Positions 15,181 through 23,690 of a DNA stretch of 64,000 nt are shown in pieces. Under the pieces are notes generated by a model. The model was not told where the DNA came from. It saw nothing but the letters and a program-made list of their open reading frames with translations, and searched no databases. Both the position numbers and the translations under genes were made by a program. The DNA comes from Aquimarina acroporae (GTDB taxonomy: Bacteria; Bacteroidota; Bacteroidia; Flavobacteriales; Flavobacteriaceae), in NCBI RefSeq assembly GCF_023195925.1, contig NZ_JALPRE010000001.1, positions 310,001 through 374,000 of the forward strand, written 5' to 3'. How positions within the stretch are numbered: position 1 is the first letter of the stretch; each line of letters starts with the position of its first letter.

Positions 15181-15201
15181 GTTTACATTGTAACTGTAAA
15201 C
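15181..15201 (+). promoter_or_regulatory. 21-bp palindrome upstream of membrane protein gene
   Basis: GTTTACA (15181-15187) and TGTAAAC (15195-15201) are a perfect 7-bp inverted repeat around 7 nt; within it TTACA-T-TGTAA (15183-15193) is a second, tighter palindrome. It ends 19 nt upstream of the ATG at 15221. This looks like a repressor or activator site (the TACA...TGTA core recalls BlaI/MecI sites, but no such regulator is adjacent). The leader also holds a weak promoter region; no gene is seen in 15060-15220. Confidence 0.4.
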
Positions 15202-15220
15202 AATTTAATATCAATATGAT

Positions 15221-15649
15221 ATGACAATCACAAACAAACTTCCAATTTGGTTTTGGGTAATAGCTGTACTAACCCTAGTTTGGAATATTATGGGAGTTAT
15301 GGCGTATTTAGGTCAAGCCTATATGCCCGCTGAAGCTCTTGCAGTCTTACCTCAAAACGAACAAGACTTTTATAACAATATGCCAGCTTGGGTTACTGCA
15401 GCCTTCGCAATAGCAGTATTTAGTGGCACTTTAGGTTGTATAGCTTTAATCTTTAGAAAAAAATGGGCGTATTCTCTTTTTATCATATCTATAATTGGTG
15501 TTATCGGTCAAACGACTTATAACCTATTTATACAAGATTATGTAGAACTATCTGGAGTACGCATAATCATGCCTATTATGATTATTGTTATTGGCATTTT
15601 TTTAATCTGGTTTTCTAACTACTCACAAAAGAAAGGTTGGATATCTTAA
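15221..15649 (+). CDS. Small integral membrane protein, four TM segments
   Basis: A 142-aa protein with four hydrophobic segments at about residues 9-30 (FWVIAVLTLVWNIMGVMAY), 55-78 (WVTAAFAIAVFSGTLGCIAL), 83-105 (AYSLFIISIIGVIGQTTYNLF) and 113-135 (IIMPIMIIVIGIFLIWF). No catalytic motif is visible, and I do not recognise a characterised family; similar unannotated proteins occur in flavobacteria. It is a single-gene unit with an upstream palindrome (15181-15201) and a downstream terminator (15671-15700). Confidence 0.7.
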   Translation: MTITNKLPIWFWVIAVLTLVWNIMGVMAYLGQAYMPAEALAVLPQNEQDFYNNMPAWVTAAFAIAVFSGTLGCIALIFRKKWAYSLFIISIIGVIGQTTYNLFIQDYVELSGVRIIMPIMIIVIGIFLIWFSNYSQKKGWIS

Positions 15650-15670
15650 GACAAAATAATAACATAGCAT

Positions 15671-15700
15671 AAAGCTTGAGTGATATATCCTCAAGCTTTT
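15671..15700. terminator. Bidirectional intrinsic terminator
   Basis: AAAGCTTGAG (15671-15680) and CTCAAGCTTT (15690-15699) form a 10-bp stem around 9 nt, with A- and T-rich flanks on both sides. It lies between convergent genes (15221 + and 15725 -) and can end both. Confidence 0.7.
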
Positions 15701-15724
15701 AAATAATCGTCTATATTGGCCGTA

Positions 15725-16339
15725 TTACAACCCAGATTCCTCAAGATCTTTTATAAGTGATTCCGCAGAATTAACATTCTTACTATACCACTTCATAGTC
15801 CACTTCGAAAACACAATAAAAAATAGTATTGCTAAAGGAATTGCTGTAACCAAAGTCCAAGTAGAGTTTACCCCCAGAAAAATATCCTTATCATTGACAA
15901 TTTTAGCGGTAACGGGCATTATAGCAAACATTAGAATAAACCCTAAATAATAGCTCCATTTCATAGATTTTTGAAACCTTTTTTTTCTTTTAGCATAATT
16001 CAATAAGGTTTCCTTAAAACTATTATTTGCAATATCTATATTTCGTATACCATATAAAAACTTGAGTGAAACCATTGGGAGTATTATTAATATCAAAACA
16101 CATAAAACTCCAGCCAAAAGGTTATACCATGTATCTAATTTCTGAATATTAAATAATATTACAGCTACTGCTGAATAACAAATGATGGCTCCTATAGTTT
16201 CAGGATAGGCTACTTTATTTATTTTCTTACGATATTTTTCTTGTGTCATCATAATAATCATTTTATCTGTTAACTTTTTTTGTTTTTCCAATTGGTCACT
16301 TAATTCAGACCAAATCGATTGCATTTCCTCTAATTCCAT
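15725..16339 (-). CDS. Membrane protein partner of ECF sigma factor (putative anti-sigma)
   Basis: A 204-aa protein with a soluble N-terminus (about 1-45; MELEEMQSIWSELSDQLEKQ then KLTDKMIIMM) and four hydrophobic segments (about 47-65, 70-92, 125-145, 160-180). The N-terminal cytosolic helix and cotranscription with the ECF sigma gene (8 nt apart) suggest an anti-sigma role or other membrane control of the sigma factor. It lacks a recognisable zinc-binding anti-sigma motif (HxxxCxxC). The same gene pair is common in flavobacteria. The function is inferred from neighbourhood. Confidence 0.55.
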   Translation of the reverse strand: MELEEMQSIWSELSDQLEKQKKLTDKMIIMMTQEKYRKKINKVAYPETIGAIICYSAVAVILFNIQKLDTWYNLLAGVLCVLILIILPMVSLKFLYGIRNIDIANNSFKETLLNYAKRKKRFQKSMKWSYYLGFILMFAIMPVTAKIVNDKDIFLGVNSTWTLVTAIPLAILFFIVFSKWTMKWYSKNVNSAESLIKDLEESGL

Positions 16340-16347
16340 ACTCCTAA

Positions 16348-16833
16348 TTATTTAATGATCTGTTTTTTTAGCTTTTGTTTAATCCTCGAGATTCGTGTTC
16401 CTACGTTACTTGGGGATAACCCTGTAATTGTAGCGATCTCTTCATATTTTTTTCCTTCAAGCAATAAAAGCATTAGTCCTTTTTCTATTTCATTAAGCTT
16501 TTTGATATGAGCATATACTATTTTAAGACGATCTTCAAATTGGGTATCGTACTGTTCTGATTGAAAGGTGATAATTTTGTCTATCCCTATTTGGTTACCC
16601 CTTCGTTTTTCTTTTTTAAGTCTGGAAATAGCAGTATTTAAAGCCACCCGATACATCCACGTACTTATTTTGGAATCTCCTCTAAAACTATCGAAGGCTC
16701 TCCACAATTGATACACGACTTCTTGATAAAGGTCTTCCTGATCTTCCCTGCTATTTGTATAAATAGCAGTTATTTTGAAGATCACCCCTTGATTATCCTT
16801 GATGATTCGAGTAAATTCTTGTTCTTTACTCAT
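16348..16833 (-). CDS. ECF RNA polymerase sigma factor
   Basis: A 161-aa protein from the ATG at 16833 (MSKEQEFTRI; upstream ATGs would add an unlikely hydrophobic and basic extension). Sigma region 2 spans about 10-75 (REDQEDLYQEVVYQLW, FRGDSKISTWMYRVALNTA), and region 4 about 105-155 (GLMLLLLEGKKYEEIATITG, LSPSNVGTRISRIKQKL). It directs RNA polymerase to alternative promoters and is followed by the putative membrane anti-sigma protein. It is a one-subunit ECF type without extracytoplasmic sensing motifs of its own. Confidence 0.85.
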   Translation of the reverse strand: MSKEQEFTRIIKDNQGVIFKITAIYTNSREDQEDLYQEVVYQLWRAFDSFRGDSKISTWMYRVALNTAISRLKKEKRRGNQIGIDKIITFQSEQYDTQFEDRLKIVYAHIKKLNEIEKGLMLLLLEGKKYEEIATITGLSPSNVGTRISRIKQKLKKQIIK

Positions 16834-17042
16834 ATACATTGTTCTTTTCTTAATTAGTGTTCTCAACACAAAAAAAATCACAAAAAATCTAAAAAATTAT
16901 TGAAATATATTCTGAAACGATAAAAGGAATACAATGTAGTATTTAGAAAATGGAATCTAAAATCAACAAATACTATCATAAACTCCAAGGGAAAGTACTA
17001 ATATTCAATAGGAGACTTAAACAATGCCTGAAGGCTTATCGG

Positions 17043-17696
17043 TTATTCTTTTACGACTATAAGGGTTGCTTTTACTCCAGTGGTCAGGTTCCATTCGTTA
17101 CCTGTAATCAGATTACCCAACTCATCATATAGTTGAAACTCTGCAGTATTAGGACCAGATTCTCCTTGATTAAGTGCGAGAATATCAATTTTATTAAATC
17201 CTTTAACCAAGTTGATACGTATTCCCTGGTAATTTGCGGTTAAAAAAACTCGGGCACCGATAATATCGTCATTAACCAGAATACGAACAATATCACCATC
17301 TACATACTCATGATCACGATATACCAGACTAACAAATTTTCCATTATTTTTGAAATCACCCAGATATTGATCACTTTTATATTCATCTTTTATTTCGCGA
17401 TCTTTTTCAAACCATTTTGGGGTTGATTTTGCCTCTGGTTGTAATAAACTATTCTCATCCTTCATACTAAAAGGTTGCTTATCTTTTCTATAGTCACTAC
17501 CATCTTCTGGTGCACGCGAAAGAGAGAATCTATTCTCTAGATTAGGATCTACTATACCACCAGAGAGTTTGTATTTATCTGTTTTAAGATCACTTTTATC
17601 AATACGAAGACCTGAAGGCTTTTCTACTTGCCCGTACACAAAACCAAATACACCTATTAAGAAAACAAGAAAAAACCTAAACCTCATATGCTTCAA
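17043..17696 (-). CDS. Secreted protein of unknown function
   Basis: A 217-aa protein with a Sec signal peptide (RFRFFLVFLIGVFGFVYGQ; cleavage near GQ). The mature part is polar and Lys/Asp-rich up to about residue 105, then beta-rich (KFVSLVYRDHEYVDGDIVRIL; GARVFLTANYQGIRINLVKG). The latter resembles a beta-sandwich domain seen in flavobacterial exported proteins, with no catalytic residues. Start at 17696; an ATG three codons in (17687) is also possible. It is a single-gene unit whose promoter lies in the 159 nt between it and the divergent kinase-like gene. Confidence 0.65.
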   Translation of the reverse strand: MKHMRFRFFLVFLIGVFGFVYGQVEKPSGLRIDKSDLKTDKYKLSGGIVDPNLENRFSLSRAPEDGSDYRKDKQPFSMKDENSLLQPEAKSTPKWFEKDREIKDEYKSDQYLGDFKNNGKFVSLVYRDHEYVDGDIVRILVNDDIIGARVFLTANYQGIRINLVKGFNKIDILALNQGESGPNTAEFQLYDELGNLITGNEWNLTTGVKATLIVVKE

Positions 17697-17855
17697 TACT
17701 TGTGATTTCCAGTGATAAAGATAGATAATCTAAATTTTATGACTGTTAATTCACTGCAAAACTTTCAGTTTTTACAGATTATCAAAAAAAACCTGAATCT
17801 AAATTTGTAAGATTATACTTATATATATTAATTTGTTATCCTATAAAATATTGCA

Positions 17856-19127
17856 ATGACTTACTATATTCTTGGCGGTTTATTATTTATTACGATTCTG
17901 TTTTTCTGGATGCGATGTAGATCGATTAAAAAAGCGCTGAATCTTAAAAATTCTGAATTACAATCTTTACAACAAAAAACAGAAGGTCAATTTAAGGCAC
18001 AACAAGACTATATTTCTCTTTTAAGTCAAGAACTAAGAATTCCGTTATACGGTATTATGGGACTTACTACTCTTATTGCCGAAGAGCATCCTGAAATAAA
18101 AGAGAACAAAAAACTTAAATCTCTAAAATTTACTGGAGATTATTTGCTTACACTTATTAATAATGTCCTTCATGTTAATTATCTAGATTCTGAAGAGGTA
18201 AATGTTCAAAATATTGTTTTTGATCTCAAAGAAGTTACTCAAAACTTAACGAATTCTTTCAGCTATGCTACCGAGAATAGTGACAATATTCTTGAATACG
18301 ATTTTGATGAAGAAATTGACCAAAAGGTTGTTGGTGACCCAGCTTTGGTTTCTCAGATACTTATTAATCTACTTAGTAATGCTCTACGTTTTACCAAAAA
18401 TGGGAATGTTCAATTCTCTATCAATCTAATTAAGAAAAAAGAAAACACATTTACCATATCTTTTAAGGTTAGTCATAATGGGTATGAAGTTTCTCAAGAA
18501 GACCAAAAATCTATTTATCAAGAATTTATAAATATCGATCAGGCAAAGGCATCTTATTTAGGCACTGGTCTTAACTCAAGAATTGTAAAAAAACTTGCTA
18601 AGGTATTGGGAGGTGAAATTATCATAGAAAACAATACTAAATCTGGTTCAGAATATGCATTTGTAATTGATTTTAAAATCCATAATACTGTAAAGCAAAT
18701 CACTGAAATTGGAGATACCCCGAAAACAACTAATGCAAGCGTTGAACAGGATGGGAAACTAAAAGCCTTAATTGTAGACGATAATAAACTAAATTTATTG
18801 GTTGCCGATAAAATGCTCTCTAAGGAAAATTTTATCTGTACAACTATAGATAATGGATTTGATGCCATAGACTTGGCTAAGGAAAATCATTACGATATCA
18901 TTTTAATGGATATAAATATGCCAAAACTAAATGGTATTGGAACGACCAAGAAAATTCGTGAATTTGACCCTAAAACTCCTATTATTGCATTAACAGCTGT
19001 AGATGTCACGCAACTAAATAGACAAATAATTCATGCAGGACTTAATGATTATATCTTAAAACCGTACAATAAAAATAACCTGCTGGAAATAATTAATAAA
19101 CATTTGAATGATCCTGCGATAAACTAA
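17856..19127 (+). CDS. Hybrid histidine-kinase-like protein, catalytically degenerate, with intact receiver
   Basis: A 423-aa protein. Residues 4-19 are one TM helix, followed by a coil. The HisKA region (about 50-115) reads LLSQELRIPLYG: the phospho-accepting His of the H-box is Gln (Q58, codon 18027-18029). HATPase (about 160-275) keeps the N-box Asn (NLLSNALRF) but the G1 box DxGxG is SHNGYEV (residues 206-212). The receiver (about 300-420) looks complete, with D352 in LMDINMP, ALTA and a KPY signature. It therefore probably cannot autophosphorylate; a regulatory or scaffold role through the receiver is inference. Confidence 0.8.
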   Translation: MTYYILGGLLFITILFFWMRCRSIKKALNLKNSELQSLQQKTEGQFKAQQDYISLLSQELRIPLYGIMGLTTLIAEEHPEIKENKKLKSLKFTGDYLLTLINNVLHVNYLDSEEVNVQNIVFDLKEVTQNLTNSFSYATENSDNILEYDFDEEIDQKVVGDPALVSQILINLLSNALRFTKNGNVQFSINLIKKKENTFTISFKVSHNGYEVSQEDQKSIYQEFINIDQAKASYLGTGLNSRIVKKLAKVLGGEIIIENNTKSGSEYAFVIDFKIHNTVKQITEIGDTPKTTNASVEQDGKLKALIVDDNKLNLLVADKMLSKENFICTTIDNGFDAIDLAKENHYDIILMDINMPKLNGIGTTKKIREFDPKTPIIALTAVDVTQLNRQIIHAGLNDYILKPYNKNNLLEIINKHLNDPAIN

Positions 19128-19130
19128 GGA

Positions 19131-20108
19131 TTAGGGATTCATAACGATAATCTGTTGCCCAACTTTCAACACCGAACTTCGTTTTATTGAATTAATTTTA
19201 CAAAGCTCTGATATGTGCAGACCGTATCTGTTGGCAATTCTATACAGCGTATCTCCTTTTTTAACCGTATATACTTTCTCCCGTTCTTCTTTAATTCTTT
19301 CGATATCTTCCATACTTGTACAAAGTACGATATTACTCTTTCTGGTCGATCGATGATATCTTGGTGTTACCCATCTTCGAGTCACAAATACCATATCTGA
19401 TCTAACTTTAGGTTCTTTTGTAGAAAATTCGAATAAATATTCTGGGTTTATTGATTTTCCGTGATATCTCACCTCTAAATGCAAATGACTACCTCTAGAA
19501 TTACCAGTAACTCCTCCTTTTCCTATCACCTGTCCTTTTTTGACCACTTCATTTTCTTTTACCGAATATTTTGACAAATGTGCATAAACAGTTTCTAAAC
19601 CATTTGGGTGACGAATCACTACGGTTTTACCATGTCCACCATGATATCCAACATAGCGTACTTTTCCTTCTAAGATAGATTTCACACTCTCTCCAACTAC
19701 TAGATCTATATCTATACCTTGGTGAGGGCGACCTCTTCTCCATCCATAGCGTGAAGTTACTACCATTTTTCGTTCAACTGGAGAAGCAAAATCTTCCGTA
19801 TTAAAAGTAAGTGCTATCGGAAAACTAACTGATTCTCCTCTATAAGGATTAAACCTTACAGTATCCCATTTCACATTAAATTCTTCTTCAGTCTTTATAC
19901 TATTATCTTCTGCAGCAATTTTATAAACGGTTAGTTTATTTTCTGCAACTATTGGTAAGTAAACGACGGTACCATCTATCTCTAGTGGTAATTGATCAAC
20001 AGCCTGTAGCTCTTCTTGTTGACCCAATATTGCTTGTGTAGAAAACAAGCACGAAAAAAATAAAAAAACTAAACTCCCAGATAGACCCCTTCCTTTTATT
20101 GAAAACAT
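19131..20108 (-). CDS. M23 metallopeptidase with C-terminal LysM
   Basis: A 325-aa secreted protein. Signal peptide at residues 1-29 (LVFLFFSCLFSTQAILG). The M23 (LytM) domain spans about 125-235, with both zinc motifs present (HQGIDID and HLHLEVRYHG). A LysM domain lies at the C-terminus (about 278-325; YTVKKGDTLYRIANRYGLHI). Such proteins cut peptide crosslinks or act as regulators of cell wall hydrolysis. It is convergent with the kinase-like gene (3 nt between stops). No FtsEX or NlpD features were seen. Confidence 0.85.
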   Translation of the reverse strand: MFSIKGRGLSGSLVFLFFSCLFSTQAILGQQEELQAVDQLPLEIDGTVVYLPIVAENKLTVYKIAAEDNSIKTEEEFNVKWDTVRFNPYRGESVSFPIALTFNTEDFASPVERKMVVTSRYGWRRGRPHQGIDIDLVVGESVKSILEGKVRYVGYHGGHGKTVVIRHPNGLETVYAHLSKYSVKENEVVKKGQVIGKGGVTGNSRGSHLHLEVRYHGKSINPEYLFEFSTKEPKVRSDMVFVTRRWVTPRYHRSTRKSNIVLCTSMEDIERIKEEREKVYTVKKGDTLYRIANRYGLHISELCKINSIKRSSVLKVGQQIIVMNP

Positions 20109-20444
20109 GTGTACTCTAAAACTTTAAAATTTAAAAATGTAGATCTGGGCAAGTTCTTTTTTTTACTATTATGACCGTAAAAATAATATGTTGTTGCAAT
20201 ATAACAAATAAATTATTTTTTGTTCGCCGCAGTCATAAATTAACCTCGTTTTATTAGTTTTCTGAAAATCAAAAGATTAAAACTAAACTTCATATAGAGT
20301 TCCCGTAAGCACCTTACGGCAAACAAACTAAAAGATTTTTTATTAACATATTTTAAGAAATTGATGTGAAAAAATTAGTAATCTCAGAAGCAATAAATGG
20401 GGTTAAGGAAAGTTAAAATAGCATAAAATATTAATTAAATAACC
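20109..20444. other. Intergenic region with a short hairpin
   Basis: Between divergent genes; no ORF of use. CCGTAAG (20303-20309) and CTTACGG (20313-20319) form a 7-bp stem with a 3-nt loop and no T-tract, perhaps a hairpin in the leader of the OmpA-type gene or a protein site. The region is very AT-rich and would hold both promoters. Confidence 0.3.
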
Positions 20445-21281
20445 ATGAAAAAATCATTCAAATTAATCGTTTTATCGGGAGCAATAGTAATGACCTCTTG
20501 TGTATCAAAGAAAAAGTATGTGGCTTTAGAACAGGAACTTCAAGATACACGTAGTACTTTACAAAAGACTGCCGTTGAAAAAGAAGAGTTGGAAGAGAAG
20601 TTTGCAAAAATTGAAGCTAGAGTTGCAGACTATAACTCAAAAATTAACTCTTTAAGAGAGTCAAACGACGAAAAAATGGTGATGGTAGATGATATTGCTA
20701 TGATTTCTAACGTTACAAAAGAAAAGATGAAAGAAACTTTGAGTAAAGTCGATGCTCAAAAACTTCAAGGAGCTACATCTTTAAAGGACTCCATGAATTT
20801 AGCGGTTTCTCATAACTTAAAAAGTTCTTTGGCAGATAACTTAAAAGAAGACGAAGACATTTCTATCGATATAGATAATACTGTAGTAATGATTTCTATT
20901 TCAGATAAGATGTTATTCAATAGTGGAAGCTATAGAGTAAGTAATAAAGCGGATGACATTCTTAAGAAATTAGCCGATGTTATCAATTCTGAACCTAGTT
21001 TAGAAGTAATGGTAGAGGGTCACACCGATCCAAGAACAATAAATACTGCTGTACTTCAGGATAACTGGGACTTAAGTGTAAAAAGAGCTACTTCAATTGT
21101 AAGAAAATTGCAAAATTCATATGAAGTAGACCCTGCAAAACTTATCGCTTCTGGAAGAAGTAGTTATAAGCCATTAGTCGAAAATGATACTCAAGAAAAT
21201 ATGGCTATTAACAGACGTACTAGAATTGTACTACTTCCAAATATGGATAAATTCTTTGCGTTGTTAACAGCTTCGAACTAA
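20445..21281 (+). CDS. OmpA-family peptidoglycan-binding lipoprotein
   Basis: A 278-aa lipoprotein. Lipobox MTSC at residues 16-19 (SGAIVMTSCV) after a signal sequence. A helical segment (about 25-115) is coiled-coil-like with a LEQELQDTRSTLQ start. The OmpA C-like domain (about 145-275) holds the peptidoglycan-binding residues (VEGHTDPRTINT, NWDLSVKRAT, LIASGRSSYKPLVEN, NRRTRIVLLP). It anchors the outer membrane to the wall. It is followed by a strong terminator (21311-21346). Confidence 0.85.
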   Translation: MKKSFKLIVLSGAIVMTSCVSKKKYVALEQELQDTRSTLQKTAVEKEELEEKFAKIEARVADYNSKINSLRESNDEKMVMVDDIAMISNVTKEKMKETLSKVDAQKLQGATSLKDSMNLAVSHNLKSSLADNLKEDEDISIDIDNTVVMISISDKMLFNSGSYRVSNKADDILKKLADVINSEPSLEVMVEGHTDPRTINTAVLQDNWDLSVKRATSIVRKLQNSYEVDPAKLIASGRSSYKPLVENDTQENMAINRRTRIVLLPNMDKFFALLTASN

Positions 21282-21310
21282 GAAAACACATAAAACACAC
21301 TCTTAAAAAA

Positions 21311-21346
21311 GGGGATAGATCTTGAGAAGATTTATCCCCTTTTTTT
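21311..21346 (+). terminator. Intrinsic terminator of the OmpA-family gene
   Basis: GGGGATAGATCTT (21311-21323) and AAGATTTATCCCC (21327-21339) form a 13-bp stem with one mismatch around 3 nt, followed by a run of seven T (21340-21346). It ends the + strand transcript. Confidence 0.85.
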
Positions 21347-21423
21347 GAAAAAATCGTTCCCGATTAAACCTTCCCTCAATTTCATAGTCAAAAAGAATAG
21401 TAAACCCAAAGAATTTATAGACT

Positions 21424-21828
21424 ATGAAAAATTTAATGCGCAAAAGTTCGACAATTTTATCTTTAATGGTGCTACTTGTAATAGGAAGTAGTTTTACAGC
21501 AATTAACTCTTGGGAGCACCTAGGTTCTCGAACAGTAAATTACAAACTTGACAGAGATGTTATTAAAGTTACTGCTAGAGAAGGTGGTTTCACAAAATTA
21601 AAAGTTAAAGTAACCGGCGGTTCTATAAACATGCACAAAATGGTAGTGCAATATGGTAATGGCAAAAAAGACATCATTTCTTTACGTCACAATTTCTCAA
21701 AACGAAGTGCTACCCGATTAATTGATCCGGAAGGAGGTAAAAGAGTTATAAGAGATATTACCTTTTTTTATGATACCAAAAACCTTTCAAAAAAAAGAGC
21801 AAAAGTTCATGTTTTTGGAAAACATTGA
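21424..21828 (+). CDS. DUF2541-like secreted protein
   Basis: A 134-aa protein with a signal peptide (LSLMVLLVIGSSFTAINS) and a C-terminal domain with WEHLGSRTVNYKLDRD, LKVKVTGGSINMHKM, YGNGKKDII and RLIDPEGGKRVIRDI. This pattern resembles DUF2541 (YaaI-like) proteins, a family of unknown role. It is a single gene downstream of a terminator. The Lys-rich end (KKRAKVHVFGK) suggests a surface- or nucleic-acid-facing side, which is speculation. Confidence 0.6.
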   Translation: MKNLMRKSSTILSLMVLLVIGSSFTAINSWEHLGSRTVNYKLDRDVIKVTAREGGFTKLKVKVTGGSINMHKMVVQYGNGKKDIISLRHNFSKRSATRLIDPEGGKRVIRDITFFYDTKNLSKKRAKVHVFGKH

Positions 21829-21884
21829 AACTAAAAAATTTAATATGTCTCCGGTACATCCTAGCAAGGATTACCGGATTCTTT

Positions 21885-23108
21885 TTAATACAATTTGTAG
21901 TATCCACATTTTAAATAGGCACCTTCAGCAAAACCAATAGGGTGATCGATATCGTGCTCTGTCTTTTCTAAAATATCAAAATCTCTTCCAGAAGAATATA
22001 TTTCCTCTTCTGATACCTTAAAAAACTCCTCTGCTACTACTCTTGAAGAACATGAAGCCAATACTAAAATACCTTTATTCGCTACAAGTTGACACCCTAG
22101 TTGAGCCAGTTTCATATAACTTTTAAGAGCTTTTCCTATTTCACTTTCTCTTTTAGCAAAAGAAGGAGGATCAATCACCACAATATCGAAACGTATATTT
22201 TCATCAATTAGGCTTTGTAACCCATCAAAAGCATCAGCCACCATAATCTCATGCTTACCCTTAAAAGAGTTTAGTTTTGCATTCTTAACAGCCACCTCCA
22301 AAGCAGGGGCACTAATATCTAAACTGGTCACGCTTTTTGCACCATTTTTCAAAGCATGTACAGAAAAACCTCCAGCATATGAAAACACATCTAATACTGT
22401 TTTTCCATTAGCAAGTTCCCCCACTCTTTTTCTATTGTGACGATGATCCAAAAAATATCCGGTTTTATGACCTTTTATTACGTTAGCGGAAAACAACACC
22501 CCGTGTTCCCTAAAAATAATGACTTCATCTTCAAGTTCACCATATAACACTTGCCCATCTTTAAGATCATAGGTTTTTCCGCTCGTTTGTAATTGTCTGC
22601 TTAGTCTTAGCACTACAGTTTTACAAACAGACGTTTCTATCAATACAGGAAGCATTGTATGAAGGTAAGGCAACCAAATATGTGAATATAACTTGATGAC
22701 CAAAACGTTATCATAAACATCTGCAATAAAGCCCGGAAGATGATCATTTTCCCCAAAAATTAAGCGATAGCTATTGGTATCTGTTTGTAACAATGAAACC
22801 CTTTGGCTATATGCTTCTTTTATTTTTCCTGCAAACCACTGTTCATCGATCTGGGCAGGCTTCAGAAACTGTATTAATTTAATTCTAATAGGCGAATAGG
22901 GATCATATAAACCGCAAGCCAAGAATTTGTTTTTTTTGGCATCGTAAATAATAGCTAAATCTCCTGCGTTTGCCTCTATATTCTGCTTTACAATACTATC
23001 ACTAAAAACCCAGGGATGTCCTTGTTTAATTTTTTTTTCTGCAGAAGGCCTTAGCTTTACAGCCACCCTCTTTGTCTCTATTATTGGAATACCATTCATT
23101 ATCGGCAA
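21885..23108 (-). CDS. RlmI-like rRNA cytosine-C5 methyltransferase
   Basis: A 407-aa (or 404-aa from ATG 23099) protein. The N-terminal PUA domain spans about 10-90 (VAVKLRPSAEKKIKQGHPWVF, then AGDLAIIYDA). Then comes an RFM-like segment and the SAM-dependent methyltransferase domain (about 210-400), with VLDVFSYAGGFSVHALKNGA (motif I), VTSLDISAPALE, FDIVVIDPPSFAKR (motif IV, DPPSF) and LASCSSRV. It is of the RlmI/YccW class, which modifies 23S rRNA. It lies in isolation, with convergent and divergent neighbours. Confidence 0.85.
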   Translation of the reverse strand: MPIMNGIPIIETKRVAVKLRPSAEKKIKQGHPWVFSDSIVKQNIEANAGDLAIIYDAKKNKFLACGLYDPYSPIRIKLIQFLKPAQIDEQWFAGKIKEAYSQRVSLLQTDTNSYRLIFGENDHLPGFIADVYDNVLVIKLYSHIWLPYLHTMLPVLIETSVCKTVVLRLSRQLQTSGKTYDLKDGQVLYGELEDEVIIFREHGVLFSANVIKGHKTGYFLDHRHNRKRVGELANGKTVLDVFSYAGGFSVHALKNGAKSVTSLDISAPALEVAVKNAKLNSFKGKHEIMVADAFDGLQSLIDENIRFDIVVIDPPSFAKRESEIGKALKSYMKLAQLGCQLVANKGILVLASCSSRVVAEEFFKVSEEEIYSSGRDFDILEKTEHDIDHPIGFAEGAYLKCGYYKLY

Positions 23109-23170
23109 GATTAAGAATATTTTTTATCCTTTCATATAAGAACCCTCTATTTATTTATAGAAAATAAAAA

Positions 23171-23202
23171 GCACCTATCCCAAGAAGTATCAAGATAGGC
23201 GC
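23171..23202 (-). terminator. Orphan intrinsic terminator on minus strand
   Basis: CCTATC (23174-23179) pairs with GATAGG (23194-23199), and GC (23171-23172) with GC (23201-23202), with one mismatch at A23173. On the minus strand the stem is followed by TTTTTATTTT. No coding gene on the minus strand ends here: 23203-23368 is empty. So this may end a short RNA or be a relic. Confidence 0.4.
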
Positions 23203-23332
23203 TCTAAGTTGTATCGTTAAAACTATTTTGTATTCAGTTGATTACAATTTTATTATAGCTTTTACTTACTAGACGAGCAAATACAAATTTTGTTACATGT
23301 GCGTTAATTTTTTATTCTTATTTAAGAACAAG

Positions 23333-23364
23333 AACATATTTATAAAATTAAATATATATATTTG
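23333..23364 (+). promoter_or_regulatory. Operator/promoter of ArsR-type gene (26-bp repeat, palindromic core)
   Basis: AACATATTTATAAAATTAAATATATA (split: 23333-23358) occurs again at 23691-23716 without a mismatch. Its core ATATTTA-TAAAAT-TAAATAT (23336-23355) is a perfect inverted repeat of 7 bp, the usual shape of an ArsR operator. It is followed by a Bacteroidetes-type TAnnTTTG box (TATATTTG, 23357-23364) five nt before the ATG. Most likely the ArsR-type protein binds here and represses its own gene. Confidence 0.65.
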
Positions 23365-23368
23365 TTTT

Positions 23369-23677
23369 ATGACAGATCATGAGATATTACAAATCAATAA
23401 AGCTTTATCAAATGCCACACGTTTGGAAATATTGAGATGGCTAAAAGACCCTGAATCAAATTTCCCTCCTCATAAAGAATTAGGACATTTTAATGATGGG
23501 GTTTGTGGTCAACATATTCAAAATAAATCTGGACTATCACAACCAACAATTTCCCACTATCTCTCAGGAATGCATAAAGCAGGTTTATTAGTTACTACTC
23601 GACATGGAAAATGGACGTATTTCAAACGAAATGAAAAAGTAATAGAAGAATACTTAAATAAACTAAGACAATTATAA
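23369..23677 (+). CDS. ArsR-family HTH repressor
   Basis: A 102-aa protein from the ATG at 23369 (MTDHEILQINKALS; the upstream extension would be hydrophobic and read through the operator). The winged HTH is ArsR-like: LSNATRLEILRWLKDPE, then KSGLSQPTISHYLSGMHKAGLL and RHGKWTYFKRNE. No CxC metal-binding motif; the extra loop with NDGVCGQHIQN is a candidate ligand site. It precedes the SDR-PhzF-racemase genes and lies between two identical copies of its probable operator. Confidence 0.8.
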   Translation: MTDHEILQINKALSNATRLEILRWLKDPESNFPPHKELGHFNDGVCGQHIQNKSGLSQPTISHYLSGMHKAGLLVTTRHGKWTYFKRNEKVIEEYLNKLRQL

Positions 23678-23690
23678 AAAAATTTACCCT

